Shown piece by piece: positions 29,245-37,627 of a stretch of DNA of 64,000 nt. The position numbers and the translations under genes were made by a program. The notes beneath the pieces were generated by a model. It made no database searches. It saw only the letters and a list, made by a program, of their open reading frames with translations, and was not told the origin of the DNA. The stretch covers positions 1 to 64,000 of the forward strand of contig JBLNAG010000005.1 in assembly GCA_050259235.1 (NCBI GenBank), written 5' to 3'. The stretch's first letter is position 1; the number at the start of each line of letters is the position of its first letter. This DNA is from UBA5364 sp050259235. GTDB lineage: Bacteria; Bacillota_I; Bacilli_A; RF39; UBA660.

Positions 29245-30492
29245 ATGAAAAAGACAGTAGTTGAATTGTTTGCTGGTGTTGGTGGTTTTAGGTGTGGTTT
29301 AAATAATGTGCAAATGATTAATGAAAAAGTCGAAGAAAATAGCACTTGGGATTTTGTATGGACAAATCAATGGGAACCTGCAACAAAGAGTCAACATGCT
29401 TTTGAATGTTATACAAAAAGATTTGGTGATTCTCCTAATCATAGTAACGAAGATATAACAAAGGTTAATAAAAATGATATTCCAAATCATACTTTATTAG
29501 TAGGTGGATTTCCTTGTCAAGATTATTCTGTAGCTCATGGTCTTTCAAAGGAAAAAGGAATAGAAGGTAAAAAAGGAGTATTATGGTGGGAAATAGCTGA
29601 AATATTAAAAGTAAAAAAACCTCCATTTGTTTTATTGGAAAATGTAGATAGGCTTTTACTATCTCCTTCAAAACAGAAAGGGAGAGACTTTGCTATTATG
29701 CTTAGAACTTTTGCTGACAATGGATATGCTGTTGAATGGAGAGTTATTAATGCAAGTGAATATGGATTTGTTCAAAAGAGAAAAAGAACTTTTATATTTG
29801 CATATCATAAATCAACGAAATATTATAAAAAAATGTTAAAAAACACATCAGAAAATATAGTGTTTAAAAAAGGGCTTTTTACAAAGCAATTCCCTATTAC
29901 TTCTGAAAAAATCAATAATATCAAATATGATATTTCTGAAGAAAAGTATAAAGATTTAGTAGAAGTGTCCGATCAATTTAAAGGTCAATTTTACAATTCT
30001 GGTTATATGTTGAATTACCAAATAACTTCATATAAAGTTGTAAGTGAAAAATTTCCTATATTAACTTTGAGAACTATAATTGATAATGGAAACATTGAAA
30101 GCAAGTATTTTATAGATGAAAAATATGAAGAAAAATTAAAATATTTAAAAGGTTCAAAAAAAGTTCAAAGATATAAACCTAATGGAGAACCATATTTTTA
30201 CACTGAAGGAAATATGGATTTCCCTGATTCATTAGATAAACCAGCAAGAACAATGCTAACTAGTGAAAGTACTATTAATAGAAGTAGTCATATATTAAAA
30301 GATTTAAATACTGGTAAGTTGAGAATAATAACGCCAATTGAAGCAGAAAGAATAAACGGTTTTCCTGACAATTGGACAAGAACTGGAATGCCCGATAAAA
30401 GAAGATATTTTATGATGGGTAATGCTTTAGTTGTTGGTATAATAAAAAAACTTGGTAAAGAAATAGAAAATATAATTGAAAATGAAAAATAG
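29245..30492 (+). CDS. DNA (cytosine-5)-methyltransferase of the second R-M system
   Basis: A 415-aa C5 methyltransferase. Motif I is FAGVGGFRCGL (9-19), motif IV GGFPCQDYS holds the catalytic Cys 91, motif VI is LENVDRLL, motif VIII is YGFVQKRKRTFIFAY, and the C-terminal motifs RIITPIEAERINGFP and YFMMGNALVVGI are present. All needed motifs are seen. The start ATG 29245 follows gaggtgat. The in-frame ATG at 29221 directly follows the -10 box. It converges with the restriction gene, with a shared terminator between. Confidence 0.95.
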   Translation: MKKTVVELFAGVGGFRCGLNNVQMINEKVEENSTWDFVWTNQWEPATKSQHAFECYTKRFGDSPNHSNEDITKVNKNDIPNHTLLVGGFPCQDYSVAHGLSKEKGIEGKKGVLWWEIAEILKVKKPPFVLLENVDRLLLSPSKQKGRDFAIMLRTFADNGYAVEWRVINASEYGFVQKRKRTFIFAYHKSTKYYKKMLKNTSENIVFKKGLFTKQFPITSEKINNIKYDISEEKYKDLVEVSDQFKGQFYNSGYMLNYQITSYKVVSEKFPILTLRTIIDNGNIESKYFIDEKYEEKLKYLKGSKKVQRYKPNGEPYFYTEGNMDFPDSLDKPARTMLTSESTINRSSHILKDLNTGKLRIITPIEAERINGFPDNWTRTGMPDKRRYFMMGNALVVGIIKKLGKEIENIIENEK

Positions 30493-30516
30493 AGGAATTA
30501 ACCTCTATTTTTATTT
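30486..30516. terminator. Bidirectional terminator between the R-M genes
   Basis: Hairpin aaatagagg/cctctattt with T run on one side and A run on the other, placed between the convergent methyltransferase and restriction genes. Confidence 0.88.
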
Positions 30517-31134
30517 ATCTATCATTTCAACATGGCCTATAGTTGTATTACCTATTTTTTCATGTCTAATTGTAAAACTATCTGGTGCTTCTAATCCAAT
30601 AATAAGCATTGGTGTTGTTAATAAATTATTTAATGGTTTTAAATACTCAACATATTTTTCATAAGTACCAATTGCATTATCGAATCCACCAGCATGTTTC
30701 ATACTATCTGTTGCAGTTATTAATATCCCAGCTTGGGTTTGTATTGCTTTTTCTACATGATTTAATTCACTTGATAATATTGGCTTTATTAAATTCCAAG
30801 ATACATTACCACCATGGTTAAATGCTACTTCTATTGCTATATTATCTTTTGCAAAGTCTAAACGCCAAGTACCTTTATTATCTGAATAATCAGGGTCTGC
30901 GAATATTTCACTTTGTGGATTCCAACCTTTAGCTACTAATCTTTCATCAATTAATTTATTAATTGCTTCTGATATACTTTTTGCTCTTCTTTTTCCATCG
31001 TTGAATTGTTGAATTAAATCTTCATCAGTAATGCTACTTAGGACCTCCTGCACTTCATTCCATAAATAAGTGAAGTCATCATCAACTAAAAATATTTCTT
31101 CTGCATGTCTAAAGGAATATTTTATATATTTCAT
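30511..31134 (-). CDS. BglII/BstYI-like type II restriction endonuclease
   Basis: A 207-aa protein resembling the BglII/BstYI restriction enzyme family. The core WRLDFAKDNIAIEVAFNHG has Asp 93 and Glu 102 with the D-x8-E spacing of the BglII active site (D84, E93), followed by the family's NVSWNLIKPILSSELNH segment. BglII has Gln two residues after Glu while this protein has Ala 104. The start ATG 31134 follows gaggtga, and the in-frame start 21 bases upstream does not. It cleaves unmethylated DNA at an unknown site related perhaps to RGATCY. Partner: the convergent C5 methyltransferase. Confidence 0.82.
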   Translation of the reverse strand: MKYIKYSFRHAEEIFLVDDDFTYLWNEVQEVLSSITDEDLIQQFNDGKRRAKSISEAINKLIDERLVAKGWNPQSEIFADPDYSDNKGTWRLDFAKDNIAIEVAFNHGGNVSWNLIKPILSSELNHVEKAIQTQAGILITATDSMKHAGGFDNAIGTYEKYVEYLKPLNNLLTTPMLIIGLEAPDSFTIRHEKIGNTTIGHVEMIDK

Positions 31135-31246
31135 ACAAAGTTCACCTCGAGACAATTATATCATTTTTTATTGCAAAATGATATGTTATAATAGTATTAA
31201 ATAATATAAGTTTTTAAATAATTTAAAACCGAAAGGAGGCTTTATT

Positions 31247-33025
31247 TTGGAAGCAAAACAAATATACGATGACTTTTTAAGCCATAAGTTTATTAATTCT
31301 AAAGTCGACAAAATTGATTTGAGTTTTTCAAGTAATTGTACAATTGATGAATTTGAACTTGAATATGAAAAATTTATTAATTTTACTGGAGCATTTTTTA
31401 TTCATAAGGAAATATTAGTGACTGCAATTAATAGTTATTGTTATGAATTAAAAGATGATTATTTAAACTATATACACGAATTATATACAAAGGCAAAAGA
31501 AAGTGCAAACAATATATATATTCAATTTATATCTGAATATATATTTACATATTATAAAGCCTTACATTCAAATGAATATAAAAATAATATTCCAGACATT
31601 GAGTTGGCTAAATCAAATTTTAAAAGTGTTTTCCATGATAGATTATTTCAATATAATGGTGATATTTTCAAAAGTTGTATACTTTTTTATAGGAGAGTTT
31701 TAAAATATGGAGTTGATAAAAAAATAACCCTTTTGCCAAATGTTATCGAAAGAATAGTGCCAAAGTTTTTTCCAAGACATAAAGATACCAGCGATTATAA
31801 ATATTTATTTAATAAATGCTTATTTCAAATGAAATATTTAGACTATCTAATAGAATATGACTATGACATTAGCAGCCATTTAAGTAGTTATAATAAATAT
31901 ATAATTGAGAATATTAATTTTTCATATAGTGGCGAACGAGCTATTGATATACTGAAAAAATTAAGCGATAAGAATTTATTGGAAAAAGAAATTTTAAAAA
32001 CCTTTTTAAATGGTTATGTTGAAATAGTAAATGATGTATGTGATAATGCGAAAAATAAGAATGGCGACATAATTACTAATATTGCAAATATAGAAAGCTT
32101 ACTTAAAAATTTAAGTGAAATAAAAAGCATTAATTATAGCAATTTTCCTTCAAGTTATAAACAAAAGATTGCTGATTGTATAATTCAAGTATTATTTTAT
32201 AAAAGACAAATGTTGAAAGATGAAAGTTATACAAAAAAAAGTATGAAAGAGTTTGGATTTGAATTTACAATTCCAAAACAAGAGAAGAGTATAGTTGATT
32301 ATTTAAAAGAAAACATTTATAATTTATATCCTTTTGTGAAGATAAATTTTGATTCTATGCTAGAAGAGTCAATAAAGTCGTATGCTGAGCATCCCTTGCT
32401 ACATCTGGTATCGACATATACAATCGATAATGCTAACAATTTATATATTTCCCATAATGAAAATGTAAATACAGATTTAAAAAGCTATTATGATTTAAAT
32501 GGTAGAGAATATATAAATAAAAATCATGATAAGCTACTAAATTGTTTAGATAAAGATTACTATGAGGTAATGTTAAGACATATAGGTACTTCTTATAACC
32601 TGTCAATAGAAATTGCTCTTATACAATTGGGTGATTATTATAATGAATTATTAGAAAAATATAAGGAAAGCTTCGGCTATAATGATAAGATTTTCAACAA
32701 TATGTATGTGGTATTATGTAATTCGATAATAAAAACAGAATCATATTTGTTAGAAATAGCAAAAAATAAAGGCTTAGAAATTAATGGTAATATATCAGAT
32801 GTTATAAATCAACTATTTAATATGTATATTGAAAATGCTGAATATAGGAACGGAATTATGTTCATAAATTATATTTTATATGATAATTTGGGTCTTAGGT
32901 TAAGAAATCGATTAATGCATGGCGAATATATAAACCATAAAAATTATAATAGAGAATTTATTGCAATTGCATCCTGTTTAGTATTTACAAGTTATTTTAT
33001 TAACAAGGAATTATGCAATGATTAA
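31247..33025 (+). CDS. DUF4209-like protein with C-terminal HEPN-type RNxxxHG motif
   Basis: A 592-aa mainly helical protein. Near the C-terminus the segment LRNRLMHGEY (RNRLMHG at residues 553-559) carries the RNxxxHG motif that defines DUF4209 and agrees with the RX4-6H motif of HEPN ribonucleases. The large N-terminal part has no motif I recognise. Start TTG 31247 with aaaggagg 7 bases upstream. It overlaps the next gene by 8 bases and heads a three-gene operon beside the restriction-modification system. A role in defence or abortive infection is inference from motif and place. Confidence 0.68.
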   Translation: MEAKQIYDDFLSHKFINSKVDKIDLSFSSNCTIDEFELEYEKFINFTGAFFIHKEILVTAINSYCYELKDDYLNYIHELYTKAKESANNIYIQFISEYIFTYYKALHSNEYKNNIPDIELAKSNFKSVFHDRLFQYNGDIFKSCILFYRRVLKYGVDKKITLLPNVIERIVPKFFPRHKDTSDYKYLFNKCLFQMKYLDYLIEYDYDISSHLSSYNKYIIENINFSYSGERAIDILKKLSDKNLLEKEILKTFLNGYVEIVNDVCDNAKNKNGDIITNIANIESLLKNLSEIKSINYSNFPSSYKQKIADCIIQVLFYKRQMLKDESYTKKSMKEFGFEFTIPKQEKSIVDYLKENIYNLYPFVKINFDSMLEESIKSYAEHPLLHLVSTYTIDNANNLYISHNENVNTDLKSYYDLNGREYINKNHDKLLNCLDKDYYEVMLRHIGTSYNLSIEIALIQLGDYYNELLEKYKESFGYNDKIFNNMYVVLCNSIIKTESYLLEIAKNKGLEINGNISDVINQLFNMYIENAEYRNGIMFINYILYDNLGLRLRNRLMHGEYINHKNYNREFIAIASCLVFTSYFINKELCND

Positions 33026-33593
33026 AAACAAAAAAGAAATTCTTGAAATTGAAAATAATGTTGAAGAAATGCCTAAAAATATAATAATAAATTATAATTC
33101 AAATGAATTATATAATAATTTTAAAACTCAGCTAAATGGATGGATAGAATCTCTTGACTGTGCGTTAAATTCAATCAATAATAAAAGTATATTGATTTAC
33201 CAAACAATGGTAATAATAGAAATATTAATTAAAACAAGAATAATAAAAATGTTTAACATTACAAGTTATAACGATAGAAGAAATGACATTGATTTTAGAA
33301 TTACTTTAGGAGAAAGTTATTTTTGTTTAAATCAAATAAAGCACAATGTTAAAATTGTATTAGAAAAATTACTAGATGAAAATACAAACATATCAAGACT
33401 AGATAAAATATATTTTTCGAAAATCAATGATTACTGTGAGCAAATATTTTTTGATATTAGTACATTAGATATAAATAATTATCCTGATCTTAGATATAAT
33501 CATAATAAAGATAGAATTATATTAGTGGATAATAATGTTAGCAAGGGATTAAAAGATTTAATTAAGGAGGTAATTAATTATGCCAGATTATAA
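33018..33593 (+). CDS. Unknown helical protein, middle gene of the HEPN-motif operon
   Basis: A 191-aa protein of unknown family. A central helical region (SILIYQTMVIIEILIKTRII, residues ~62-81) is hydrophobic and could form a HEPN-like bundle, but no R-x4-6-H motif is present. It overlaps the upstream DUF4209-like gene by 8 bases and the downstream gene by 14 bases, so all three are translated together and probably work together. Confidence 0.55.
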   Translation: MIKNKKEILEIENNVEEMPKNIIINYNSNELYNNFKTQLNGWIESLDCALNSINNKSILIYQTMVIIEILIKTRIIKMFNITSYNDRRNDIDFRITLGESYFCLNQIKHNVKIVLEKLLDENTNISRLDKIYFSKINDYCEQIFFDISTLDINNYPDLRYNHNKDRIILVDNNVSKGLKDLIKEVINYARL

Positions 33594-34047
33594 AGAAATG
33601 TTAAATATGTATCTTACTGAAGAAGTAAAACAAAACATAGGTAATGTAGATACAGAAATGTTTTATAATGATAAGGTAGATATATTATATTATTTTTTCC
33701 CTTTAATAGAAAAACTTGTTTTGGAAATTCTTAAAATATATAACTATACTGATATAGAATGCTATGAACAAGGAAAATATAGAACTTTATATGCAATTAT
33801 ACAAAAAGACCAAAACAGAGTGGTTTTTCCAGCAGAAGTAATAGATGGTTTAGAACATTATTATAAAGATGATGGCTTAAGGAATTTGATGATGCACTAT
33901 AGTGAAAATTTACCGGATTTAAAAATCAAAGTTAGTGAGCTTATAAAAGCTAAAAATCTATTTTGTTATTTATTGATAATATATAAAACAGCATTAGAAC
34001 AAGTAGAAAATCAATCAAATACTAAAATCGAATATTTGACTGATTAA
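33580..34047 (+). CDS. Small HEPN-motif protein, last gene of the operon
   Basis: A 155-aa helical protein with the motif GLRNLMMHYSENL: RNLMMH at residues 101-106 is an RX4H motif in the same RN-xxx-H form as in the DUF4209-like protein two genes upstream. The preceding helix (DILYYFFPLIEKLVLEILKIY, split at the middle, ~34-54) completes a likely HEPN bundle. A good ribosome site (taaggagg) lies before the ATG. The family is not recognised by name. Confidence 0.6.
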   Translation: MPDYKEMLNMYLTEEVKQNIGNVDTEMFYNDKVDILYYFFPLIEKLVLEILKIYNYTDIECYEQGKYRTLYAIIQKDQNRVVFPAEVIDGLEHYYKDDGLRNLMMHYSENLPDLKIKVSELIKAKNLFCYLLIIYKTALEQVENQSNTKIEYLTD

Positions 34048-34151
34048 TATATATTTAAAAGGTTTAATAAAAAATAAAAAATTAATAAAGTTAATAACTT
34101 TATTTTTTTTATATTTATAGTATAATATAAAGTAAATATTTGGAGGGTTAT

Positions 34152-34940
34152 ATGGTTGAATTATTTAAGAAATATTATAGAAAGAACGAAGCTCTGGTAA
34201 TTTTTATAGTTCCATTGTTTTTCAGTTTAGTATTTTTAATCGCCAAGTTTATTACATTTATAATTAACAGAGGATATTTTGATTATTATAGTATCGATAT
34301 AGCTTTTTATCAAAGTAATTTTAATATTGAAATATCAAATTTAATAATAAATAGTGTTATGAGTATTATATTTTTGCTATCAGTAATATTCTTTTATAAA
34401 AGTTTAAAAATTGAACAAATAAAAAAAGACAAGATATGGGATACTATAATATTATTTACAATATTGTTTTTAATAAATATTATAATTTTATTCTTGTTCT
34501 TTAAAACTTGGAATTCACTAGGGACCATATTTATAGGGTTCATATATACTGCATATCAATTTACTATCGCATTTTTATTTTATAAAGATAGAAAAAAAGA
34601 AAAAACACGTGTGGCAAATGGAAATATTAGGACTTTAGCAGTAAGCCAAAATTATATATTTATCAGAATATTTTTGGTTATTGTTGCAGTTTCTATAGCA
34701 ATTGGAGCATTTTATAAAATGGGTGCATATAAGGCTGAGATAAAAAAATATTTTTATACAAGTAATAACGAAGTTATATTATATATGAATAATGATTATG
34801 CAATTGTTAGTAAATATGATACTGATGATAATGGTGAAATAATAATTTATACATACAAACAAAAGAAAATAGATATTAATAATGTGGAATTAACATACAT
34901 AAAATATAAAAAAGTAATAATTTCGTCAAACAATGAGTAA
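34152..34940 (+). CDS. Multi-pass membrane protein, unknown function
   Basis: A 262-aa protein with about five hydrophobic segments: four in residues ~15-145 and a further one near 170-195, and a short soluble tail. No family recognised. Start ATG 34152 follows ggaggg. A TATAAT box lies near 34121. It stands alone between the HEPN operon and the resolvase, and may be cargo or part of the neighbouring cassette. Confidence 0.55.
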   Translation: MVELFKKYYRKNEALVIFIVPLFFSLVFLIAKFITFIINRGYFDYYSIDIAFYQSNFNIEISNLIINSVMSIIFLLSVIFFYKSLKIEQIKKDKIWDTIILFTILFLINIIILFLFFKTWNSLGTIFIGFIYTAYQFTIAFLFYKDRKKEKTRVANGNIRTLAVSQNYIFIRIFLVIVAVSIAIGAFYKMGAYKAEIKKYFYTSNNEVILYMNNDYAIVSKYDTDDNGEIIIYTYKQKKIDINNVELTYIKYKKVIISSNNE

Positions 34941-35100
34941 TTTAAAACATTGCGTAAATTAAATAAAAATGGTAAAATTAATTTGTCGAAACCATTTTTG
35001 GTCTAGTGGACTTGACTCCCCACTACTGATGATGACAGGTTTAATAATTTTATTTTTTAATCTTATTGTCTTTATAAACAAAAGTAAAGGGGGGATTATT

Positions 35101-35202
35101 ATGAAAGAAGAATTATCGATTGATTCATTAACGATAATTTATTCAATAATAGTAAATATTATCAGTATGGAACAAGTTCAGTTTTCTAGGATAACCTACT
35201 GA
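35101..35202 (+). CDS. Possible small hydrophobic peptide
   Basis: A 33-codon frame with ATG at 35101 and a strong ribosome-like gggggga before it. The peptide has a hydrophobic LTIIYSIIVNIISM stretch. A longer frame from 34969 exists but lacks a ribosome site. Low confidence; it could be chance. Confidence 0.3.
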   Translation: MKEELSIDSLTIIYSIIVNIISMEQVQFSRITY

Positions 35203-35256
35203 TGAGTTCATGCAATTTGGACGAAAAAACTGCACATTAAAAAAGTGTACTATTAC

Positions 35257-35292
35257 AAAGACTTAGAATTGATATAATTTTAGGTCTTTTTT
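35257..35292 (+). terminator. Intrinsic terminator
   Basis: Hairpin aaagacttaga/ttttaggtctttt with a T run. It is preceded and followed by non-coding sequence up to the resolvase. Confidence 0.75.
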
Positions 35293-35413
35293 GTATTTGT
35301 AAAAGTTATCAAAGGATTTTTCAAATATTTGAAAAGTATTTAAACTTTTTCAAAGAATAGGGGTGAAAAATAGAGTAAAAGTTTATATCATATTTATATA
35401 AGGAGGTACAACA

Positions 35414-36010
35414 ATGAATAGTAAAGTATTTGGATATGCTAGGGTTAGCAGTAAAGAACAGAATGAGGAAAGGCAGGTAATTGCATTTAAAGAATTAGAT
35501 ATTAATGAAAGAGATATTTATATTGATAAACAAAGTGGTAAGGATTTTAATAGAGAGCAATACCATTTAATTAAAAATATTTTAAGAGAAAATGATTTAC
35601 TGGTTATTAAGAGTATTGATAGGTTGGGTAGAAATTATGAAATGATAGTAAATGAGTGGAAAGATATAACTAAAAACATTAAAGCAGATATTATGGTAAT
35701 TGATATGCCATTATTAGATACTAGGAATAACAAAGATTTATTAGGAACATTTATTAGTGATTTAATATTACAAATATTGTCTTATGTAGCAGAGCAAGAA
35801 AGAACATTTATTAAACAACGACAAAAAGAAGGAATAAGTAATGCTAAAAATAATGGTGTTAAATTCGGAAGACCAAAAATAAAAAAACCACAAAATTTTG
35901 AAATTGTGGTCAATAGATTAAAAAATAAAGAGATTATGAGTAAGGAAGCAATGAACCTATTAGGATTAAAACCTAATACATTTTATAATATGTTAAAACA
36001 AATTAATTGA
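35414..36010 (+). CDS. Small serine recombinase (resolvase/invertase) of element 2
   Basis: A 198-aa resolvase. The opening VFGYARVSSKEQNEERQ has the catalytic serine (about residue 12), IKSIDRLGRNYEMI is the conserved DRLGR motif, and YVAEQERTFIKQRQKEGI is the E-helix. The C-terminal domain (KEAMNLLGLKPNTFYNML) is a helix-turn-helix. Ribosome site aaggaggt. It overlaps by 8 bases the convergent gene 36003-36833. Its role may be dimer resolution of the circular element. Confidence 0.92.
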   Translation: MNSKVFGYARVSSKEQNEERQVIAFKELDINERDIYIDKQSGKDFNREQYHLIKNILRENDLLVIKSIDRLGRNYEMIVNEWKDITKNIKADIMVIDMPLLDTRNNKDLLGTFISDLILQILSYVAEQERTFIKQRQKEGISNAKNNGVKFGRPKIKKPQNFEIVVNRLKNKEIMSKEAMNLLGLKPNTFYNMLKQIN

Positions 36011-36833
36011 AGTGATATTTATTTTTAATATTTATTATAAAATCATGTAAGATACTTAAATCTCTTTTTTTAATACACTCTTCTATTATTTCATCTCGTT
36101 TCTTTAAGTATTCAATATATTTATCATAATTAATTTTATCTTGGATTGAAATTTGAAGTTTTCTATCTTCTTTTATAAATTTTTGATATTCATTAGTTTT
36201 TTTCATATTACTTCTTATTTGTCCGCATTGAATAAGATTCCCTTTAATTAAATTTGTTCGTTTACAATATTCTATATTTGGCTTATTTACTATATAATAT
36301 TTTTCACAATATTTACATTTCATAATATAGTAAGTTGTTTTTGAATTAAATAAACATTCTAAAAATATATAAAGTAATTCTCTTTCATTATTATAAGTTG
36401 CTTCTTTATGGACGGTTAATCTAAAAGATGATGAACCATTTTTTGCCATGCTTTCAAATAAATTAAGTGGTTTTGTTTTTAGAAAGTCCTCATTATTAAA
36501 TGATAAAGCTTTAAGCTTTTTATTTTTAAAATAATTAACTTTAATACCATTTCCATCTTCATTATGCTTATCTATCATTTTTGTATATCTTGAACTTATT
36601 GGCTGAATAAATATGGAATGTGATATTTCGTATTTTAACCATATTTCTTCATTTATATATTGCCTATTAGAATAATTGAATATATTGTTTAATTCATTTA
36701 GTCCATCGTTAGACAATCTATCTAAAAAAGAAATAAAATTAAATTCAGTGGTGGGGCAATTTTCAAAACCTAAATAAATTTGTGGTTCATTATTTTTATT
36801 ATTTGTAAAGTATTCACTATATTTAAAATGCAT
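36003..36833 (-). CDS. Zinc-finger protein, DUF6076-like
   Basis: A 276-aa protein. The middle part shows CKYCEKYYIVNKPNIEYC, a C-x2-C-x13-C zinc-finger-like cluster with a later cysteine in LIQCGQ, followed by a helical, charged C-terminus. This arrangement resembles DUF6076 proteins, which I associate with integrative elements next to recombinase genes. Start ATG 36833 has aaaggag upstream; the longer frame start has no ribosome site. It is convergent with the resolvase. The function is not known. Confidence 0.5.
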   Translation of the reverse strand: MHFKYSEYFTNNKNNEPQIYLGFENCPTTEFNFISFLDRLSNDGLNELNNIFNYSNRQYINEEIWLKYEISHSIFIQPISSRYTKMIDKHNEDGNGIKVNYFKNKKLKALSFNNEDFLKTKPLNLFESMAKNGSSSFRLTVHKEATYNNERELLYIFLECLFNSKTTYYIMKCKYCEKYYIVNKPNIEYCKRTNLIKGNLIQCGQIRSNMKKTNEYQKFIKEDRKLQISIQDKINYDKYIEYLKKRDEIIEECIKKRDLSILHDFIINIKNKYHFN

Positions 36834-37001
36834 ATAATAATCTCCTTTATTGTTTCGGCAGTGTTTTGACGTTTTGGTCGCCGACAATGTAATTTATCTT
36901 ATCATTTTTATGTGATAATATCAATATGTAAGCAGAATTATTTAAATTTTTAAGTTGCGACTAATAATTTTGCTTAAAAGAAAGGAGATGAAAATATAAA
37001 A

Positions 37002-37427
37002 ATGAAAGAAAAACAAAAAAAAGTATTAATCTATACTTTATATGATGAATGTTTTATTGATTATAGTATTTCAAAAGAAGAAGCGCTAAAAAAATATTGT
37101 AATGACAAGGGGTATAAAGTAGTAAAAATTATTAGAGAGGGAAAACATTTCTCATTTAGGGAAGCAATTGATAGTTTATTAGAAATTATTAACCATTCAA
37201 CTGAAACCTATCATATTGTAGCATATGAAATTGGGGAAATGACAGATTGTAATGAACATATAGTTACATATGGCACTATCTTAAAGGAATCTGGTTTTGA
37301 ATTTGAAACAATTATGCAGGGTAAATTTGAAAAAAACTATTTGTTTACTGGTTCTGTAATTGAAGATGTAAATAATGATAATAAAGAATTGAAAAAATAT
37401 ATTGTATCAGAAGATTCGCCTTTTTAA
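37002..37427 (+). CDS. Small resolvase-like protein without catalytic serine, unknown function
   Basis: A 141-aa protein. The pattern VLIYTLYDECFID, then KKYCNDKGYKVVKIIREG and a DSLLEIINHSTETYHIVAYEI strand, is like the N-terminal catalytic fold of serine recombinases, but the serine position and arginines are not visible. It may be an inactive accessory factor for the recombinase downstream. Ribosome site aaggagatg precedes the ATG. Moderate to low confidence. Confidence 0.45.
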   Translation: MKEKQKKVLIYTLYDECFIDYSISKEEALKKYCNDKGYKVVKIIREGKHFSFREAIDSLLEIINHSTETYHIVAYEIGEMTDCNEHIVTYGTILKESGFEFETIMQGKFEKNYLFTGSVIEDVNNDNKELKKYIVSEDSPF

Positions 37428-37474
37428 TGAATTACAGAAATAATCAATGCATATTTTTAATTAGGTGAATATTT

Positions 37475-37579
37475 ATGAAGATAGTAAATATATTCGATGA
37501 AAATAGTAAAACACTCCAACAAATAATAGAACAATTTTTAGTAGATTATTGTTTAGAGCTTGGAACTTCGATGAATTGA
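37475..37579 (+). CDS. Micro-ORF (34 aa) preceding the large recombinase
   Basis: ATG 37475 with taggtga 6 bases upstream opens a 34-codon frame ending in TGA. The peptide begins MKIVNIFDENSKTLQQII and goes on with EQFLVDYCLEL. It ends 48 bases before the recombinase start. It fills the same slot as the unrelated 31-aa ORF in element 1, so it may be an excision factor or regulator. No family recognised. Confidence 0.6.
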   Translation: MKIVNIFDENSKTLQQIIEQFLVDYCLELGTSMN

Positions 37580-37627
37580 TAATATAATATATTTGTTAAT
37601 GTGTTTTACCAAGAAAGGAGTGAAATT

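Noticed and set aside
34969..35100. N-terminal extension of the 77-aa frame at 34969-35202
   Set aside because: No ribosome site at 34969 and no family signal; only the short frame from 35101 has some support.
37002..37427. Active small resolvase
   Set aside because: The catalytic serine and the arginine motif are not visible, so only a resolvase-like fold is suggested.
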